From Pegea sp. RAD2-039 (Eukaryota > Chordata > Thaliacea > Salpida > Salpidae): a DNA stretch of 64,000 nt. The stretch lies in contig JAQGEQ010000272.1 in the NCBI GenBank assembly GCA_034620365.1, forward strand, positions 372,001 through 436,000. The letters run 5' to 3'. This document shows positions 49,806 to 62,936 of this stretch, in pieces. The position numbers and the translations under genes are program-made. The notes beneath the pieces were generated by a model, which searched no databases, was not told the DNA's origin, and saw only the letters and a program-made list of their open reading frames with translations. Every line of letters begins with the position of its first letter. The first letter of the stretch is position 1.

Positions 49806-52097
49806 TTATTTATCTTTTTGCGAAGTTTTGGAAAGCCTTTTAATAATATTTTTCACTGAATTTTCTGAACTTGTTTTTGTGTCGTTCTTATCTATCACTT
49901 GATTAGCAAAAAGAGTTTGAGACCAGAATTGGAGAGCTATCTCTTCCGGAAGCAAGGAATATAACCACGATAATAACTGATGTATCCAATGTCCGCTTGA
50001 TGCCCGTTCATGTCCTAATTGACCTAGAGTGGCCTTGGCAAACTTTTCTGAATCAATCACCTAAAAAATACTCAAGATTCAAACTAGATTGAATAGAAAA
50101 GGAAACAGTTACTCACAAAGATACTTTCTCTTTTATTTTCTTCACTTTCAGGATCAAACTTTTTAACAGCAAATGGCTGAACAGAAAGAATATCAATTTT
50201 TTCCTCATATTCCACAGATGCAGCAACTGTTTGTACAAATTTCTTATATACAACTTTGGCGTTTGCGATTTTTAAATTTATCTTTTTACTATTGATGACT
50301 TTTTGTTATTTTTTTATATTAAAGCTTTATATTAAAATCACTGAAATATTTGACTTGATTGTCAACTGTTACATGGTTTTAAACTAAACATCAATTTAGT
50401 TACCTGAAAAGTTTCCAATAAAAGCTTTTGCTCCAGATGATACAGACATCCCTGGAATCGGTTGCTTAGCATTTTCACCTCCAACAATGATAATTGCACT
50501 TCGATGGTATCTTTGTTGCATTCTTGGAATTATTTGATGGCTCAGCAAGACAGGCGCAAACATATTCACTACTAAGCATCTATACAACAAAAGTATTTCA
50601 AGTTAGTTTATTAGAGAAGCAATTTTGTCAATTCCATTTCTTATTTAAGATTTATTATTCGTTTTTAGCTTTTTGTATTAAATTAAACTATATTCAAATA
50701 CATTTATAATTAGAAAGTTTTCGTTTGATTAAAACTTACAATTTTTAAATATGAATCTTTCTAGTTGAATGGAAATTATTATTTCATTTCATGCTACAAT
50801 TACTTATTGGAGGAATTTATATTTGTAAATATAATATATTAAAAAAATGTTCTTAAAATTTACAATTTTTTTTTCACTGAAGCCAAAATGCAAATAAATC
50901 GTAAAATCTGCTTGAGTTGGATTTCAGTTCAATCCGCTATTAAACACTTTACATGTAACCAGATACAAAATACTAAAATGTTTGTTTTATGAAAATCTGA
51001 TAAAGAAGTTGATCTGTAAGCTTGTTTTGTAAACTTTAGTGAAATCTAGATCCTTCAGTGGAATATTTACATTGTAAGTGGCTTTATACCATCTTAAAAA
51101 CATTTTTTAATCGTTTTTATCGCAAACAAATATACTCCCAAATATAAACTAATTCTTACTGTTGATTTTTTTCCATCGAAAGTTGATGAAATCTTTTTGA
51201 TAAAGCAGCAGCACCGACTGCGTGAATAACGATCGAGATGTCTAAATCTTCTATTTTCTTCATTATATCCGTGTAAAAAGACAAATTGACTGCTTCACGG
51301 AAATCAGCATACACAATTCGAACCTACAAATTAAGTCAAGTATTTAAGCTCAATAATCAACAAGATAATTTGTCAGTTTTATCAATTAAATATTTCTTGA
51401 TTTTCTAATCCACATCAAAAGCTTTATTAATATTATTATAATAATAAGTAGAAGAATTGATAATTGTTTCTTTAGTTTAAGTATCTAGCTTCACTAGATA
51501 TTTTATCTCTTTTTATTATGCTTAGAAATAATATTCAACCGGTTTTTTACATCATCATTTTTTCTCCAAATAAAATTGGAATAAACTCTTAAAAGATACA
51601 ACTTCTTGAAATTAGATTTACTTTACTAAACGATATTATATAAAAAAGCTTATTTGTAAAGTAGAAAGTAATATATCAAAACTATAATATTCATAATAAA
51701 ATGATGGTAACTATAATAGTTGCTTCTCTAAAACTCTTCACATAAATTTGTTTTTATAAATTTCAACTCATTCACAAACCTTTACTGTTTGATTGTGATG
51801 TAAAACTAAAATATCTCTCATCTTCTGAAGACCTTCTGTATCTCGTCCAACTAGTATTAAGTTAAAACCTCTCCTGGCCAGCTCAAGGGCTAGTCCATAT
51901 CCAGGTGGAGACGTGGCCCCGGTAATAAATACCCATGTACACGCACCATAACGTTTTGCGGTGTTATAGTCTTCACGTAAAAATAGTTTACGCAAAGCAA
52001 TCAGAATTTTTAAAAGAAAATAAAAAATACACAAACTGCCGACTAAAGTAGCAGTTGAGTGAGTTAATGAGTTACTTTCGCAGACTATTTCACTCAT
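49806..52097 (-). CDS. HSDL1: HSDL1 / HSD17B12-like short-chain dehydrogenase, predicted inactive
   Basis: Five exons (51780-52097, 51160-51323, 50404-50579, 50117-50298, 49806-50060) join in phase to 364 aa. A hydrophobic N-terminal helix (about residues 14-40) precedes the SDR fold, as in membrane-bound 17-beta-HSD12 and HSDL1. The cofactor loop TGxxxGIG is TGATSPPGYG, two residues altered. NNVG is HAVG (about 140). The catalytic Ser region reads IVGGENA, without the serine. The YxxxK motif is SxxxK (Ser208, Lys212), so the catalytic tyrosine is missing. Vertebrate HSDL1 also lacks this tyrosine and is called inactive. Here serine, tyrosine and the NNxG asparagines are all changed, so a non-enzymatic role is inferred. 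The acceptor of exon 50117-50298 is the least certain; phase supports it. Confidence 0.82.
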
Positions 52098-55000
52098 TTC
52101 AACCTAAAAAAATGTTCTGTCAACAATTTAAGAAATTTGTTTGGTAACATGATGAAATATGTTTACAGGTTTTGCCCTTAGCGTGTTTAGAGTATAAAAA
52201 GTAGTTTCACAAATCATATTTTTGACTTTTCTTTGTTTATATTAATTCTTATGATAATTTTACAAATTAAAAGAAGTAAAAAAATTAATTTAGTTGTAAT
52301 TTTATTTGTATAAACCTTGAAAATTCCTGAAAATTAAAATAATATTAAAAACAATCTGTAATCTTGTGTTTTTGAAACTAAGAATTTCAATGTAAATCAA
52401 AAATAATTTCATTTTTAAAATTAATTGAATCTACAAAATAAATTCAAACAAAAATCATAACTGCTTCTTTGACAATAAATACTATTTAGTAAATGTTCAA
52501 AATGATTTTGGAAATCAAAATTTTGTTATAGCTTGTTTACTTTATATTTACACAATGATAAATTCAAAGTAATGTTAGACTAGTGGGCGTTTCTACTTCT
52601 ATCTCCAAAAGATTTCATGCAAAAGGAAATTTACAACTGATTTTGTGTAATTTTAAAGCATTGTACAATTGCAAAACCATTTTACTTCACATTTTATTCA
52701 CTGGTAAACAAAATTTAACAATACAAACGAAAACTAAGCTAGTTGACTTTTCAAAAAGTATTTTTACTGAAAATAAAGCGTATGTGAAGTATTGAAAAGT
52801 ACTTAACTTATTAAAACTTAAAATACTTCATCTACTATCATTTAAACATAAAGTTATGTAAGAAGCAATTTTTATTTGAATGATTTGATTCTAAGCTTAG
52901 AAATTATTATGATAAATGCAGTTATTAATCAATGTTATGGTTTTCTAAAGAGCTGTAAATTTCTCTTAAACTTAATCAATATAATTTTTATTCTTTAGTT
53001 ATTTGTAGCTTCATTTTAGTGTTTATATCAAAAATTCTGTTTTATTAGTATAAAAGACTTTTATAAGTTAACTGATTTCTTTATAAAATAAAATTAGTGA
53101 AATTTTATACCTATTTATAATCAACTCAAACAAAATTCTTTGTAACAATTGAAGTTATATATTGAAGTTGAGCTTCAATATTTGACATTTTTATTTACTT
53201 AACCAAGGAGTTTACTTCTTGCAATATTTAACTTGCTTCTTCTGTCGATATTTGTGGTTTTAGTGTCTCATTTATTCATAAAAATATATAGTTAAAGATT
53301 TCTTATCATTTTATTCTTGATAATCAATTGAAAATTTTTTATTAAATCAGAATTAAACCTCGAATTTAAGTGCTTGAAATATCAGCCAGCTTTTCTACAG
53401 TTGAAATATTTATGAGAATTTTTACGAAAGTTAAATCGTTTTGAAAATAAAACTGAAGAGAACAAAAAGAATCTGAGAAACTCAAATCAGATTTTCATAT
53501 AATTGAATGATTTACAGATAAAAATATTAGTTTAAGAAGCATTCATTTGAGAATAAAGGTAACAAGTTTTAGTTTTTCTAGAATAGCTGCAACTTAAAAT
53601 TAGCTTTAATAAGTTTAGAAATATAGTTTTTACTTCAAACAAACTTATGATGAGCAAATAGATATAAAAGCTTCTGATAAGAAGAGATGATAAGAATATA
53701 TCTCCTCAAATATAATCTTATATGAGGTTACAGTTTATTTAGCAATGATAGCGCAATAAATCTAGTCTTGAAATTGCAAAGTGAACTTTTTCTTGTTTTA
53801 TTCGTTTTAAAATTTATAGCTTTTGTCCTATTGAAAGCTTCAAAGTCTTATTTAAGATTTGTATAAAATGTGATTTTTTACAAAGTAAAATTCAACATTA
53901 TTGAAATAGTTTTTTATTAGAAGAATAATTTTTCCAACTTTATAAACTTTTAATAAAGTTATCTATTTTAAAATGTACTTTAATAAAACACTTTTACATT
54001 TATATTTATTGGAAATTAAATTTACGCTTTATTAAAAGTTATAACTTATTTTCTGTTTAAAAGTTTTCTTTTATATTGTACTTTAAACTAATTTTATGAT
54101 TTTATAATGATTTTTTCGAAATGAAATTAGAATAAACTTATAAAACTTTTTAGAGAATTAAATAAAATTTCTTAAAATTATATTTATATCATTAAGTATT
54201 ATTATAGAAATGTTTAACTGTAGAGTTTAAGGAACACTAAATTAGGTATTATAAGCAAGATACTTTTAATAAAAACAAGTTAAAATAATTAATTAAAATA
54301 TTTAAAGTAAAATAAGTTAGTAATATCGTAATCGTTAAATATAAAATACATAAACTTTTTTATGCCCAGTTAAGTTTGAAGTAATTTCAGAGATGACATT
54401 TAGAATTTACTTATACTAACTAATGTATTGTATCAAATAGTTAAAATTGATTAAATGAATTTATGAAAGTGTTAAAAATCAGAAAAAATAAGAAACAAGC
54501 AGTAAAACATCAATACACAACCTCTGATATTGATAAAGTTGTACTTTTAAAATTTATCAAAAACTACATTCAAAATAGTAAATCAGGTAAATAAAAATAT
54601 CAAAAACTGAAAACTTTCTTAGCAAATATATTATAAAATTATATTTACTCAGATATTAATCTAAACAAATTGTATTCATTATTCGATAAGCTTTTAATAA
54701 CGCATTTTTTCTAGTTGTCAGTTTGCACCAAATATAAAGAAATAGAAAATAATTAAATGAAATGAAAGTTTAATAAAATTATCTAGAGTTTGAAATTTTT
54801 TAGAGTTTTCAGATCAGTCGAAAGTTAATGATGTCATTCTTTATCGAATTGATTGGCCTTTCAATTGGAGTTGTAGTATGAGTTGCAACGAGTAATTTAG
54901 TTTTTTGTTTGCTGGAGACAGACTAAAGCAGTCTGAAAACAGATATTTTTTGTGCAAAGAAAGAAATGTTTGAATGATATCTTGTTATTTTATGAAATAA

Positions 55001-57821
55001 TATTAGGACAGATTTAGTTTCAAAATTTTGAAAACTTTTAGATTAATTATATATAAGTTCAAACAGTTAAAAGAACAAATTGATATTCATTTTTCTTCTA
55101 TCACGTTTGTATAAGATAACTGTTAATAAAAAAAACAAAATCTAATATAATTTCATTTATATCGTTTTAGATAATCAACAAGTTTTTACTTCAATTTCAA
55201 AAACCAGTAATGTAATAAAAAATACATTTTACAAAGCAAATATGTTTTTATATTTTCAAGTTAAGCGTTTTTAATGGGTTTTAAACCCGTTTTAAAACAC
55301 TGTAAAAATATTATTTTGGTTGAATCATCAAGTTTGATAAACTGAAACACTATAGAATGTGATTAGTAAGTAATTTTTAGATTGATTTTATTGAAACATT
55401 GTTTGTGATTTTAATGTATTTTTGAATTTAGTTGAAGTCTAAAGGGTTTAGTCAGCTTATTTAGATGTTTCTTAAGTAATTCCAATTATTGCTGACACAA
55501 ATGAATTTTGAATAAATTTTTTTTTCAAAGCGCCCTATTCCGAGTATAATTGTCTCTCCTATGCTTGTCTATTTTGTGCTTGTCTCTCTTTTACTTGTAT
55601 TTTTTTAAGCTTGTCTTTATTGTGCTTGTTTGTCTTGTACTTGTCTCTCTTGTGCTTGTTTCTTATGTGCTTGTCTCTCTTGTACTTGTTTCTTATGTGG
55701 TTCTCTCTCTTATGCTTGTCTTTCTTGTGCTTGTTTCTTATGTGCTTGTTTTTCTTATACTTGTCTTTCTTAATATCTTATTAAGTTTTTTCTTGTAGTT
55801 CTCTCTCTTTTCTCAGTAATTTATCAAAAATTTCTTGAAATTTTAAGCTGGTATAATTCTACTAAACTATTATTAAACTAAATATTACAAACATATTTGA
55901 AAATTGCAGTATATTGAAGTTTGTTTTTATGATTTTTATTTATCACTTTTTTCAGTTTTATTAAAATTGAAAACATCACTTACTTAGGTAAGATTATAAA
56001 ACAAAAATAGTCTTAAGTGATATGTTTTGAGTTTAATACGTTCGTATAAAGCACGTTTAGAGATTTGATCATATAAATTATTTATTGAACTAACATCATC
56101 ACTATTTTTTAAATACTTCAACTTCAGATTGTTCTACAAAACTAAAAAATCCGATATATCGAGTGTATAACATAAAATTGAAGAACTCATGATGTAAAGC
56201 ATTATCAAGAGAAGTTTAGCATTTCTATTCATTTTAAACAATCTTTATTTAATATTATTAATAGATATAGAACTTTTTTAGAAAATTTAGTATCACATTT
56301 TTTGTATAAATTATTTTTTATGCTTTTTCTTAACTGCAAAATCTGCACATAAATACTTATGTCAGTTAGTTATTTACTTATCTATCAAGAAATTGGTTTA
56401 TAGCTACATATATTAAAGACGAGTAGTTTTTTTCAAGCAAAATTTGATTCGACTTATAGATGACAAAACCCAGACGATATTTGAAATATAATTAAATTTT
56501 AGAAACCTTTAGAAAAATTAAATTATTTCAAACCAGCTTCTTCTTTATCGTTATGGATACGTATCAGTACAATTGCAGTAAACTCAATTAAGTGTCATCT
56601 TCTCAGTAGGATTTACTCTATTATTAAGCAATCGTAGTTGGAGCAGCTGGTGGTATTCTTTAAAAAAGAATTTATTCTTCAATAAAAAGATGAATAATTT
56701 ATTAATGTATAAAATGATATCTAAAGCTGTTTAGAAGTTTTCTTATATTTTAAAGTTTGTCAATTTAGAACCACCTACACGCTGTCACAACTATTTTATC
56801 TTTAAAATTCTCCTTTTTTTACCAGTGCTTAATTGATTTCATATTGATTTTTAAGTCAGGTGTATAAATAAAACTAAGGTTTTCTTTACAACCAGCTGAG
56901 CTTCTAGCTTTTAATCCACTTTCTTATTTTTTATTTTAGAAAGTTTTATTAAGTTTAGTGAGCAACTGAAAATAATTTCAAAATTATAACTTATTGTGTT
57001 CTAGATGCAACAGTTTTGAATTTTTCTGATTTAGCGTTAGTTTCTTGATCAATCTGTATTTACTACTGAAAATAAGCTAAAGTTATAATTTTGCAAAATT
57101 TGAATTTCTAATCATCTTTATTTATTATATTTATAATTATATTTATATTTATTATATTATTACAATATTTTCTTTTTATGAAATGTACTTCCAGATTAAA
57201 TATTCTGATAATAATTATGTTTTTCAAGAGAAAGTCGTATTTGTAATTTTATATTTAAGCTTTTGAAAATCCTTACTTTATTACTGATCAGGTTTTTTAT
57301 ATCCTTCCACTAAAAAACTTTATTATTTATGAAGTAAAATATAATTAATCAAAAAGTGTAATTTTGGTAAAACGTAATTTTAGTTGTAAAAATTAACCTT
57401 TTTATATAAAATTAATTTTTAAACTAAACTAATGGGCGAAATTGTATCAAGATAAGACAATGTTACAATATCTAATCAGGAAGAAACTATTCTAGTATAG
57501 TATAGGATAGCAAAATAAATTAAAAAAGTTTTCCAATTTTCAAGCAGGTTGCTTTTATAAATAGAATTTATTTTGTGGACTGCAAAGTCAGCTGCTGAGA
57601 AAAGTTTCTTTTTTAGTTATTTCAACAATTTAGAAAACTATTTTATTAGTCAGGTTTTAGTCACTACTTAAAATTTTTCAGAATATCTACAAGAAAGAAA
57701 ATATTCACATTGAATTAAATCGCATTTTTAATTTTTATCAAATTGTTTTTCAGATTCAAACTTTCAACGGTTCAAAATCTTTTTCAGTTATTCACTTAAT
57801 AAGCTTAAAAATTCAAGAAAT
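52098..57821. other. Intergenic region
   Basis: About 5.7 kb of AT-rich DNA with no supported gene. It holds a 15-bp tandem array (55549-55790). A slightly GC-richer patch near 56560-56680 has no convincing exon. Confidence 0.55.
55549..55790 (+). repeat. 15-bp pyrimidine-rich minisatellite
   Basis: About 15-16 imperfect copies of a 15-bp unit of the type CTTGTCTCTCTTGTG, alternating with CTTGTTTCTTATGTG. Because 15 is a multiple of three, the array keeps an 82-codon frame open, encoding a Leu/Val/Ser five-residue periodicity. I treat this as a by-product of the repeat, not a gene. Confidence 0.85.
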
Positions 57822-58702
57822 ATGTCAACTGATCATTGTGAAGATGTTGAAAAAATTCATCATCCAAAGATGCCTTTAGAGATTGAATGTTCAACTTCTG
57901 AAAATGATTTAGGTTGCTACTAACTCTTCTCTTAAATATTTGTTTTGAATTTGAATATTAACTTAATTTTTTAATCGGTTTGTTGCAGTATTTCAAGAAG
58001 AACAAATCGGAGTTATTGGGAAAATTTTAAGACTTACTTCATCAGGTGACTAGAATTTCTAGAATTAAAATTTTGTTGATTAATCACAGAATTATTAATT
58101 TATTTCCGGAATTCTTCACAGAAACAATCTCTAAGTTCTTAAAAGGCGGAAATTTTCTCGAAGCAGCAGAAGTTTTGATGAAAGAAGTCCTTAGAGTTCC
58201 AAACAGTCTTCAATTTTGTCTTTATAGCCTTGGAGATCAACTAAAAGAAGAGGAGAAGTTTCTAGAAGCAATCCTTTTGTACCTCTTTTACTTAAATCAT
58301 TGTGAAGAACACAGATTAGAAAGTAACCTCCCAGATCTAATCGCTGTATCTTGTGAAAAAATCAGTTTTGTTGCTCGTCGAATAGTTTTAAGCTCGCCGC
58401 AAGATGTCGCTGTGTTAGAAGATTGTATAATTCCATTGATGTTTGAGATGAAAGAAAGAATCAAACTTCATGATTTTGGAGAAAGTAGATTTATTTATGA
58501 AGCTTATTGCTTCAGATATATTGCGAATGTTCACTTTTTCCTAAAGAACTATAGAAAGCAAGCAGAATGTCTTGAAAGAGGAAAGAGACTACTAGAAGAG
58601 CAATTAGGGAACAATTGTGATGATCATCGGATTTATTTGATCTTGGAACAGGACCGCAAAATGTTTTCAGATAACTTTCTGGATAAATCTTGCAAAGTTT
58701 AA
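57822..58702 (+). CDS. Unrecognised helical (TPR-like) protein
   Basis: Three exons (57822-57912, 57989-58045, 58122-58702) join with matching phases (gttgct, gtgact donors; cag acceptors) to 242 aa. Both introns are 76 nt. The sequence is almost all helical and soluble. Helix pairs such as FLKGGNFLEAAEVLMKEVL, LKEEEKFLEAILLYLFYL and YIANVHFFLKNYRKQAECL have the spacing of tetratricopeptide repeats, with small and aromatic residues at the usual positions. About three to four repeats are likely. No family name can be given. The final exon is confident because of its length; the two small 5' exons rest on phase. Confidence 0.75.
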
Positions 58703-59323
58703 ACTTTTTCAATATTTGTAATCATTTAGTTGCTTAATAGAAATTACTTGAAATTTTTTACAGATAATTTTGTGTCAAGTTTTATCTCAAATTAAACTTT
58801 ATTTCAAACTTATAAGAGACTTGAAAGTTAAATGAATATCAAAATATATTTATTGTTTATAATAAACTTAATAGAGAATTCCTATTTCTTCAGTTTTGAT
58901 ATCCTTTATGTCTGTGAATATTTTTAGTTTATCTTTTAATATTTTTAAAGCTTTTTACCTAGCTTAGTATACTGAAAAAAATATGTCCATAATGGTTTTT
59001 TCAAGATATTTTTTAAAGATACAACCAATTAAAATGTAGCATTATTTGGTTTATAGACTCGCCTTAATGAGGTTTAGTGGAATATTTAAATGATTTTTTT
59101 AATACTTAATGATCGTTAAGAGATTGTGACATCATAATGTATGTAAATACATCTGACTTAAAAAAAAGCTAGCTTAAATTTTGAAAGAGTTATGTAGCAT
59201 CTCTGTTGTAGCAGAAAAGCTTTTGTTTATTTGTTTGTTTGTTTTTATGTTGTTTGTTTTTGTTGATAGAAAATCATTAAAAAAAGTTTATCGTTTGAAA
59301 TAAACTAAAACCAAAACATCAAA
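58703..59323. other. Intergenic region
   Basis: About 620 nt, AT-rich, with poly(A)-type hexamers for the preceding gene and nothing else recognised. Confidence 0.5.
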
Positions 59324-60117
59324 ATGCTTTTCATGGTTGCTTTACCAGCATATGCAATGTATATTTATTACAATAAGTAAGTTGATTATTATTTTAAAAA
59401 TAAAAACTTACTATAGACAAAATACATTAGATTCACATAAGTTGCATAACATTACTTATGCAGATATCTTAAATAAACTAAAAAACTAGATTTAAAATTG
59501 CTTAATTTCAAATACTTTAATAGTATCAGTTGTGTATGCTAATAAGTAATTTCAAACACCATCAAGTTATATAACAAGTTATATAGTGTTATATAACACT
59601 ATGTAATATTACATTATTTACTTGAAATATATATATAAAGATATCATTTAAAGTATTATTATTTAATTGTAGCAATAGATTTAATAACTTAATAAATGGC
59701 TTTAAACTTTTATGTCAACCACTTTTTAGTTGTGTAAGCAAAAAATTAAAAATTAAACTTTAAAGTAACAGTTTTTTAGAATAATTTAATCATTTAGATA
59801 AAGTTTATAGTATAAGAATAAAGTAAGAAAAAGTTCACTGTAGAATTGATTTTTTTTAATATAAATAAAAAAGGATTTTTTTTAACTTTCTTGATTGAAT
59901 AAATTAATTTTTTATCTATAGGGGTAAAGGAAAATTTACAAAGGTAAAAAATGTGGATTGTATTGACGAAAGTGGGGCATATGCATGTAACCCAGAAGGC
60001 CTGGTGAATGTAGAGAGCTCTAGTGACGTATATTTTCCATCTTACAGCGATATTGATTGGTTAATGGCAAAGTTGGAACAAGAATTTGAAAATGAACAAT
60101 TTTTTGATACAGCCTAA
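59324..60117 (+). CDS. 82-residue single-pass membrane protein
   Basis: Two exons (59324-59376 and 59932-60117; intron 555 nt, gtaagt donor, tatag acceptor) in matching phase. Residues 1-17 form a short hydrophobic helix (VALPAYAMYIYY) followed by a basic NKGKGKFTK, so an N-terminal anchor with a cytosolic or matrix-facing tail is likely. The tail has two cysteines (CIDESGAYAC) and an acidic C terminus with an aromatic-acidic segment (DIDWLMAKLEQEFENEQFF). No family is recognised. Size and layout resemble small mitochondrial or ER membrane microproteins. That is only a guess. The open second exon of 65 codons and clean splice sites support reality. Confidence 0.6.
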
Positions 60118-60996
60118 TATAGATGTTTCTAAGTTATTGTGAAAATGTAAATTAAATATCATCTTATTTTTCGTAAAGCATTTTTTAAGGTTTTTAATAA
60201 ATAAATATGAAATAAAAACTTGAATATTTTGATAAAATAATTCTAATTTAAAATATTTTATAAATAAAAGTAGAATATTTAAGAGTAAAAAAGCAATATT
60301 TATAATCAAATAATTCTTTTGATAATGTCAATTTCCATTCTCAGTAATATAAATATAAATACAAATATTTAAAAGTAAAAATATCCCACATGTAGATAAA
60401 TAATTATAACTAAACAAATAAATTTGTAATTTAATGGTCCTAAAATTATTTTTTAGAAAATCTTATCATTTAAATATCTTTCTTTAACATCATTTAAAAC
60501 GCTAAAAAGCTTACTATTAACTAGAGTATTTTTTTTATTTTCCAAAAGGTTTTAATTTCAAAAAGTAATTATCTTGCTGAATGTAAATTCAAGATAAGAT
60601 ATTTTACTATTAAATTCAGGATAGCTTTGCTACAGCTTGATTAAATATACTTCATTCTTTGAAATGGCTTAAAGTTCATGAACAATTCTTATCTAAGTTT
60701 TGTTTCATTTCAAATAAACATTTTTTAATATTACTTTAAAGTTTATTTTATGCAGCAAAATGAAATCATTTTCAAATAGAATTTATATCTTTGGTCATTT
60801 TTTAATCACAAAAAATAAGATAAAGAAATAAATATTTAAGTACAAAATTAATTGCTAAAAAGTTGTAAGAAAAGAGAAGAATTCATGAAAAAGAAAAACG
60901 CGTTTGCAGTCCAGTTGATTAACATTTGCATATTAAAAAGTAGAATTAGAAACACAAAAATGAATAAAGTTTTTAAAAGTTAAATTAAAATCCTTT
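60118..60996. other. Intergenic region
   Basis: About 880 nt, AT-rich, between convergent genes. No gene, repeat or RNA is recognised. Confidence 0.55.
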
Positions 60997-62936
60997 TCAC
61001 TTTTTTCTTCCCTTTTTCTTTTTACCTTTCTTAGTTTTCTTTCCCTTTTTACCTTTTTTACCTCGTTTATTTCCTTTTTTATTTTCTTTGTTCATTAATT
61101 GCTCAAATCTTTCCTTTGAAGCTGCCGAAGGACCTTGACCTATTTCGTATTCTACTCTTTTTCCAGCACATTTAGTCTTTTTTCATTAAACAGTTAATTT
61201 GTAACTGAAACATTTGCTATTAGATTACCTGATTACATTTCTTGCAAAGATCAGGTAATTCCATGAAACCAACGAACTCACCTTTCAAGCAAATTCTGCA
61301 AAAACGGGTTCCACAAAACTTGCACATAAAAGTCTGTCAAATAAATTAAAAATTAGTTTCTAAAAAATCAATTTAAGATGAATTATTTATGTACTTCCGA
61401 CCAATGCTGTTTAGAAAGTAGGTTTATTAAATCATTTTGTTGTAACAATTTTAATATATCCTTTTAGAACTATTCTTTTATAATAATAATTTTACAGCTT
61501 TCCTTAAATATCTACAAAACTTATATTTATTAGAATTAAATTCTATTATGCATATTTGTTTACAAAATTTTAATATAAACAACTACTGAGTTTATGTAAT
61601 TAAAAGTTGAATTTGATTAAAAGAATGATTTAAAAATCATTTTTATATAAACACAATTTTGGGATTATACTGAATGAAAATTTAGTTTGACTAAAATCTT
61701 TATAAATTAACTTCAACTGATTCACATGAATCAAATTTAAAAGATTTTTAGATTAAAAATATATCCTTTTTTTCATTAATTTGAGATTAAATATTTGTTT
61801 TAATATATTAAAGTTTATTTGAAAATTTTTGTCAGTTATTTAAATACGCATTTGATAAGAATTCTTCTAATATTTCAACAAACATCTAACCGTGTCATTA
61901 AAAACACAGTTCCATCTACACATGATAAGCTGCTTGCTTCAACAGAAAGATACAAAATATTTACAAAAAAGATTACCTTTTAAAAAAAACATGAAATTCA
62001 AGCTGTAAAGATACTGCAAATTTACTATTAAATGAAATCAATGCTATTTGAGATACTTTTGTTTAGAAAACTTTTAATAATTTATAGTTTTTATCCTTTA
62101 ACTATATTAGTCAAAGTGAGTTTTCGATTTGATATAAGTAATTGAATTTTACAAAAAACTAAACAAGTTTGAAGATAAGCTATTATCTTAGTAAGAAGTT
62201 ATCATCATTTCAATGTACTTTTATTAAAAAATATGTTCCCAGTTTTTTTGTAACTTATTAGAGATTAGTGAAATTGTAATTTTAGTGACGGTTTACAAAC
62301 ATTAGAGATTTAATAAAATATCAAAGGTAAACAAAAAAGATTTTAAAAATTATTTAGTGCAAAAGTATACTACCAGAAATGATTAAAAATTACTCAAAAA
62401 CTTAATTCATAAAATTATGTATTACAGCTACAAAAAATTACTCTAAAATATAACAACACAAATCTTTCGTCTTTTAAAAAATACATCTTTTTTATCATAA
62501 TAAGTCGAATGGTTCAAGTCTCAGTATCTAACCAAATACTTAAGAATTTGGTTTGCTGTTGCTAGGCAACAATTCGAGCAGCGTTTACTTGTGTTGATAC
62601 AAGGCGTTTTCTCATTTAGAAATTTCTTAACGGAAGCCTTATTGTTTTCAAGTTTATTCAATTGCAGCTGAAAAACAAATTGATCAGCTGATTATCACTA
62701 TCAGTAATCTAACTTTTCTGAATCATTCTAAAGTTTTATTTTTAGAATTAAAAAACAGCTTCAAAGCACTTTTTATCGACTAATAAACTCTTTGTCCTTT
62801 ACAAAGTAAATTGTTAAACAACTTTAATTAATTAAAAAATAAATTGTAACAATGCTTCAAAAATAACAACACAATTCAAACTAATTGCTTGGTTCTGTCA
62901 AGCATAGCTGTATTTTACATTTATTTTGGTGTGCAT
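60997..62936 (-). CDS. Cysteine-rich, lysine-tailed protein (possible zinc binder)
   Basis: Not recognised. Four exons join in phase 0: 62533-62667, 61891-61932, 61229-61333, 60997-61176 (153 aa). A possible first exon at 62919-62936 (MHTKIN, gtaaaa donor) would make 159 aa. The middle has a compact cysteine array: CRWNC, then CKFCGTRFCRIC, then CKKCNQTKC, nine cysteines in about 48 residues. This could bind two zinc ions. The 45 residues before it add further cysteines (CINTSKRCSNCC). After it come VEYEIGQGPSAASKERFEQL and a tail of about 30 residues that is mostly Lys/Gly, like a nucleic-acid-binding or nucleolar tail. The last two exons are the surest because they keep cysteine spacing across the splice. 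The acceptors at 61176 and 61932 end in AAG, seen elsewhere in this window. Confidence 0.6.

Noticed and set aside
55550-55798. 82-codon frame with Leu/Val/Ser periodicity.
   Set aside because: It is produced by a 15-bp tandem repeat whose length is a multiple of three. There is no start context or splice support.
56560-56720. Possible exon with a WSSWW string resembling a TSP1 start.
   Set aside because: No cysteines follow, no splice partner was found, and the frame quickly becomes low complexity.
62558-62570. Palindrome GTTGCTAGGCAAC, a good match to an RFX X-box (cilia-gene promoter motif).
   Set aside because: It falls inside the inferred coding exon 62533-62667 (CSNCCLATANQ), so it may be a coding coincidence. 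If that exon is wrong, the X-box idea should be revived.
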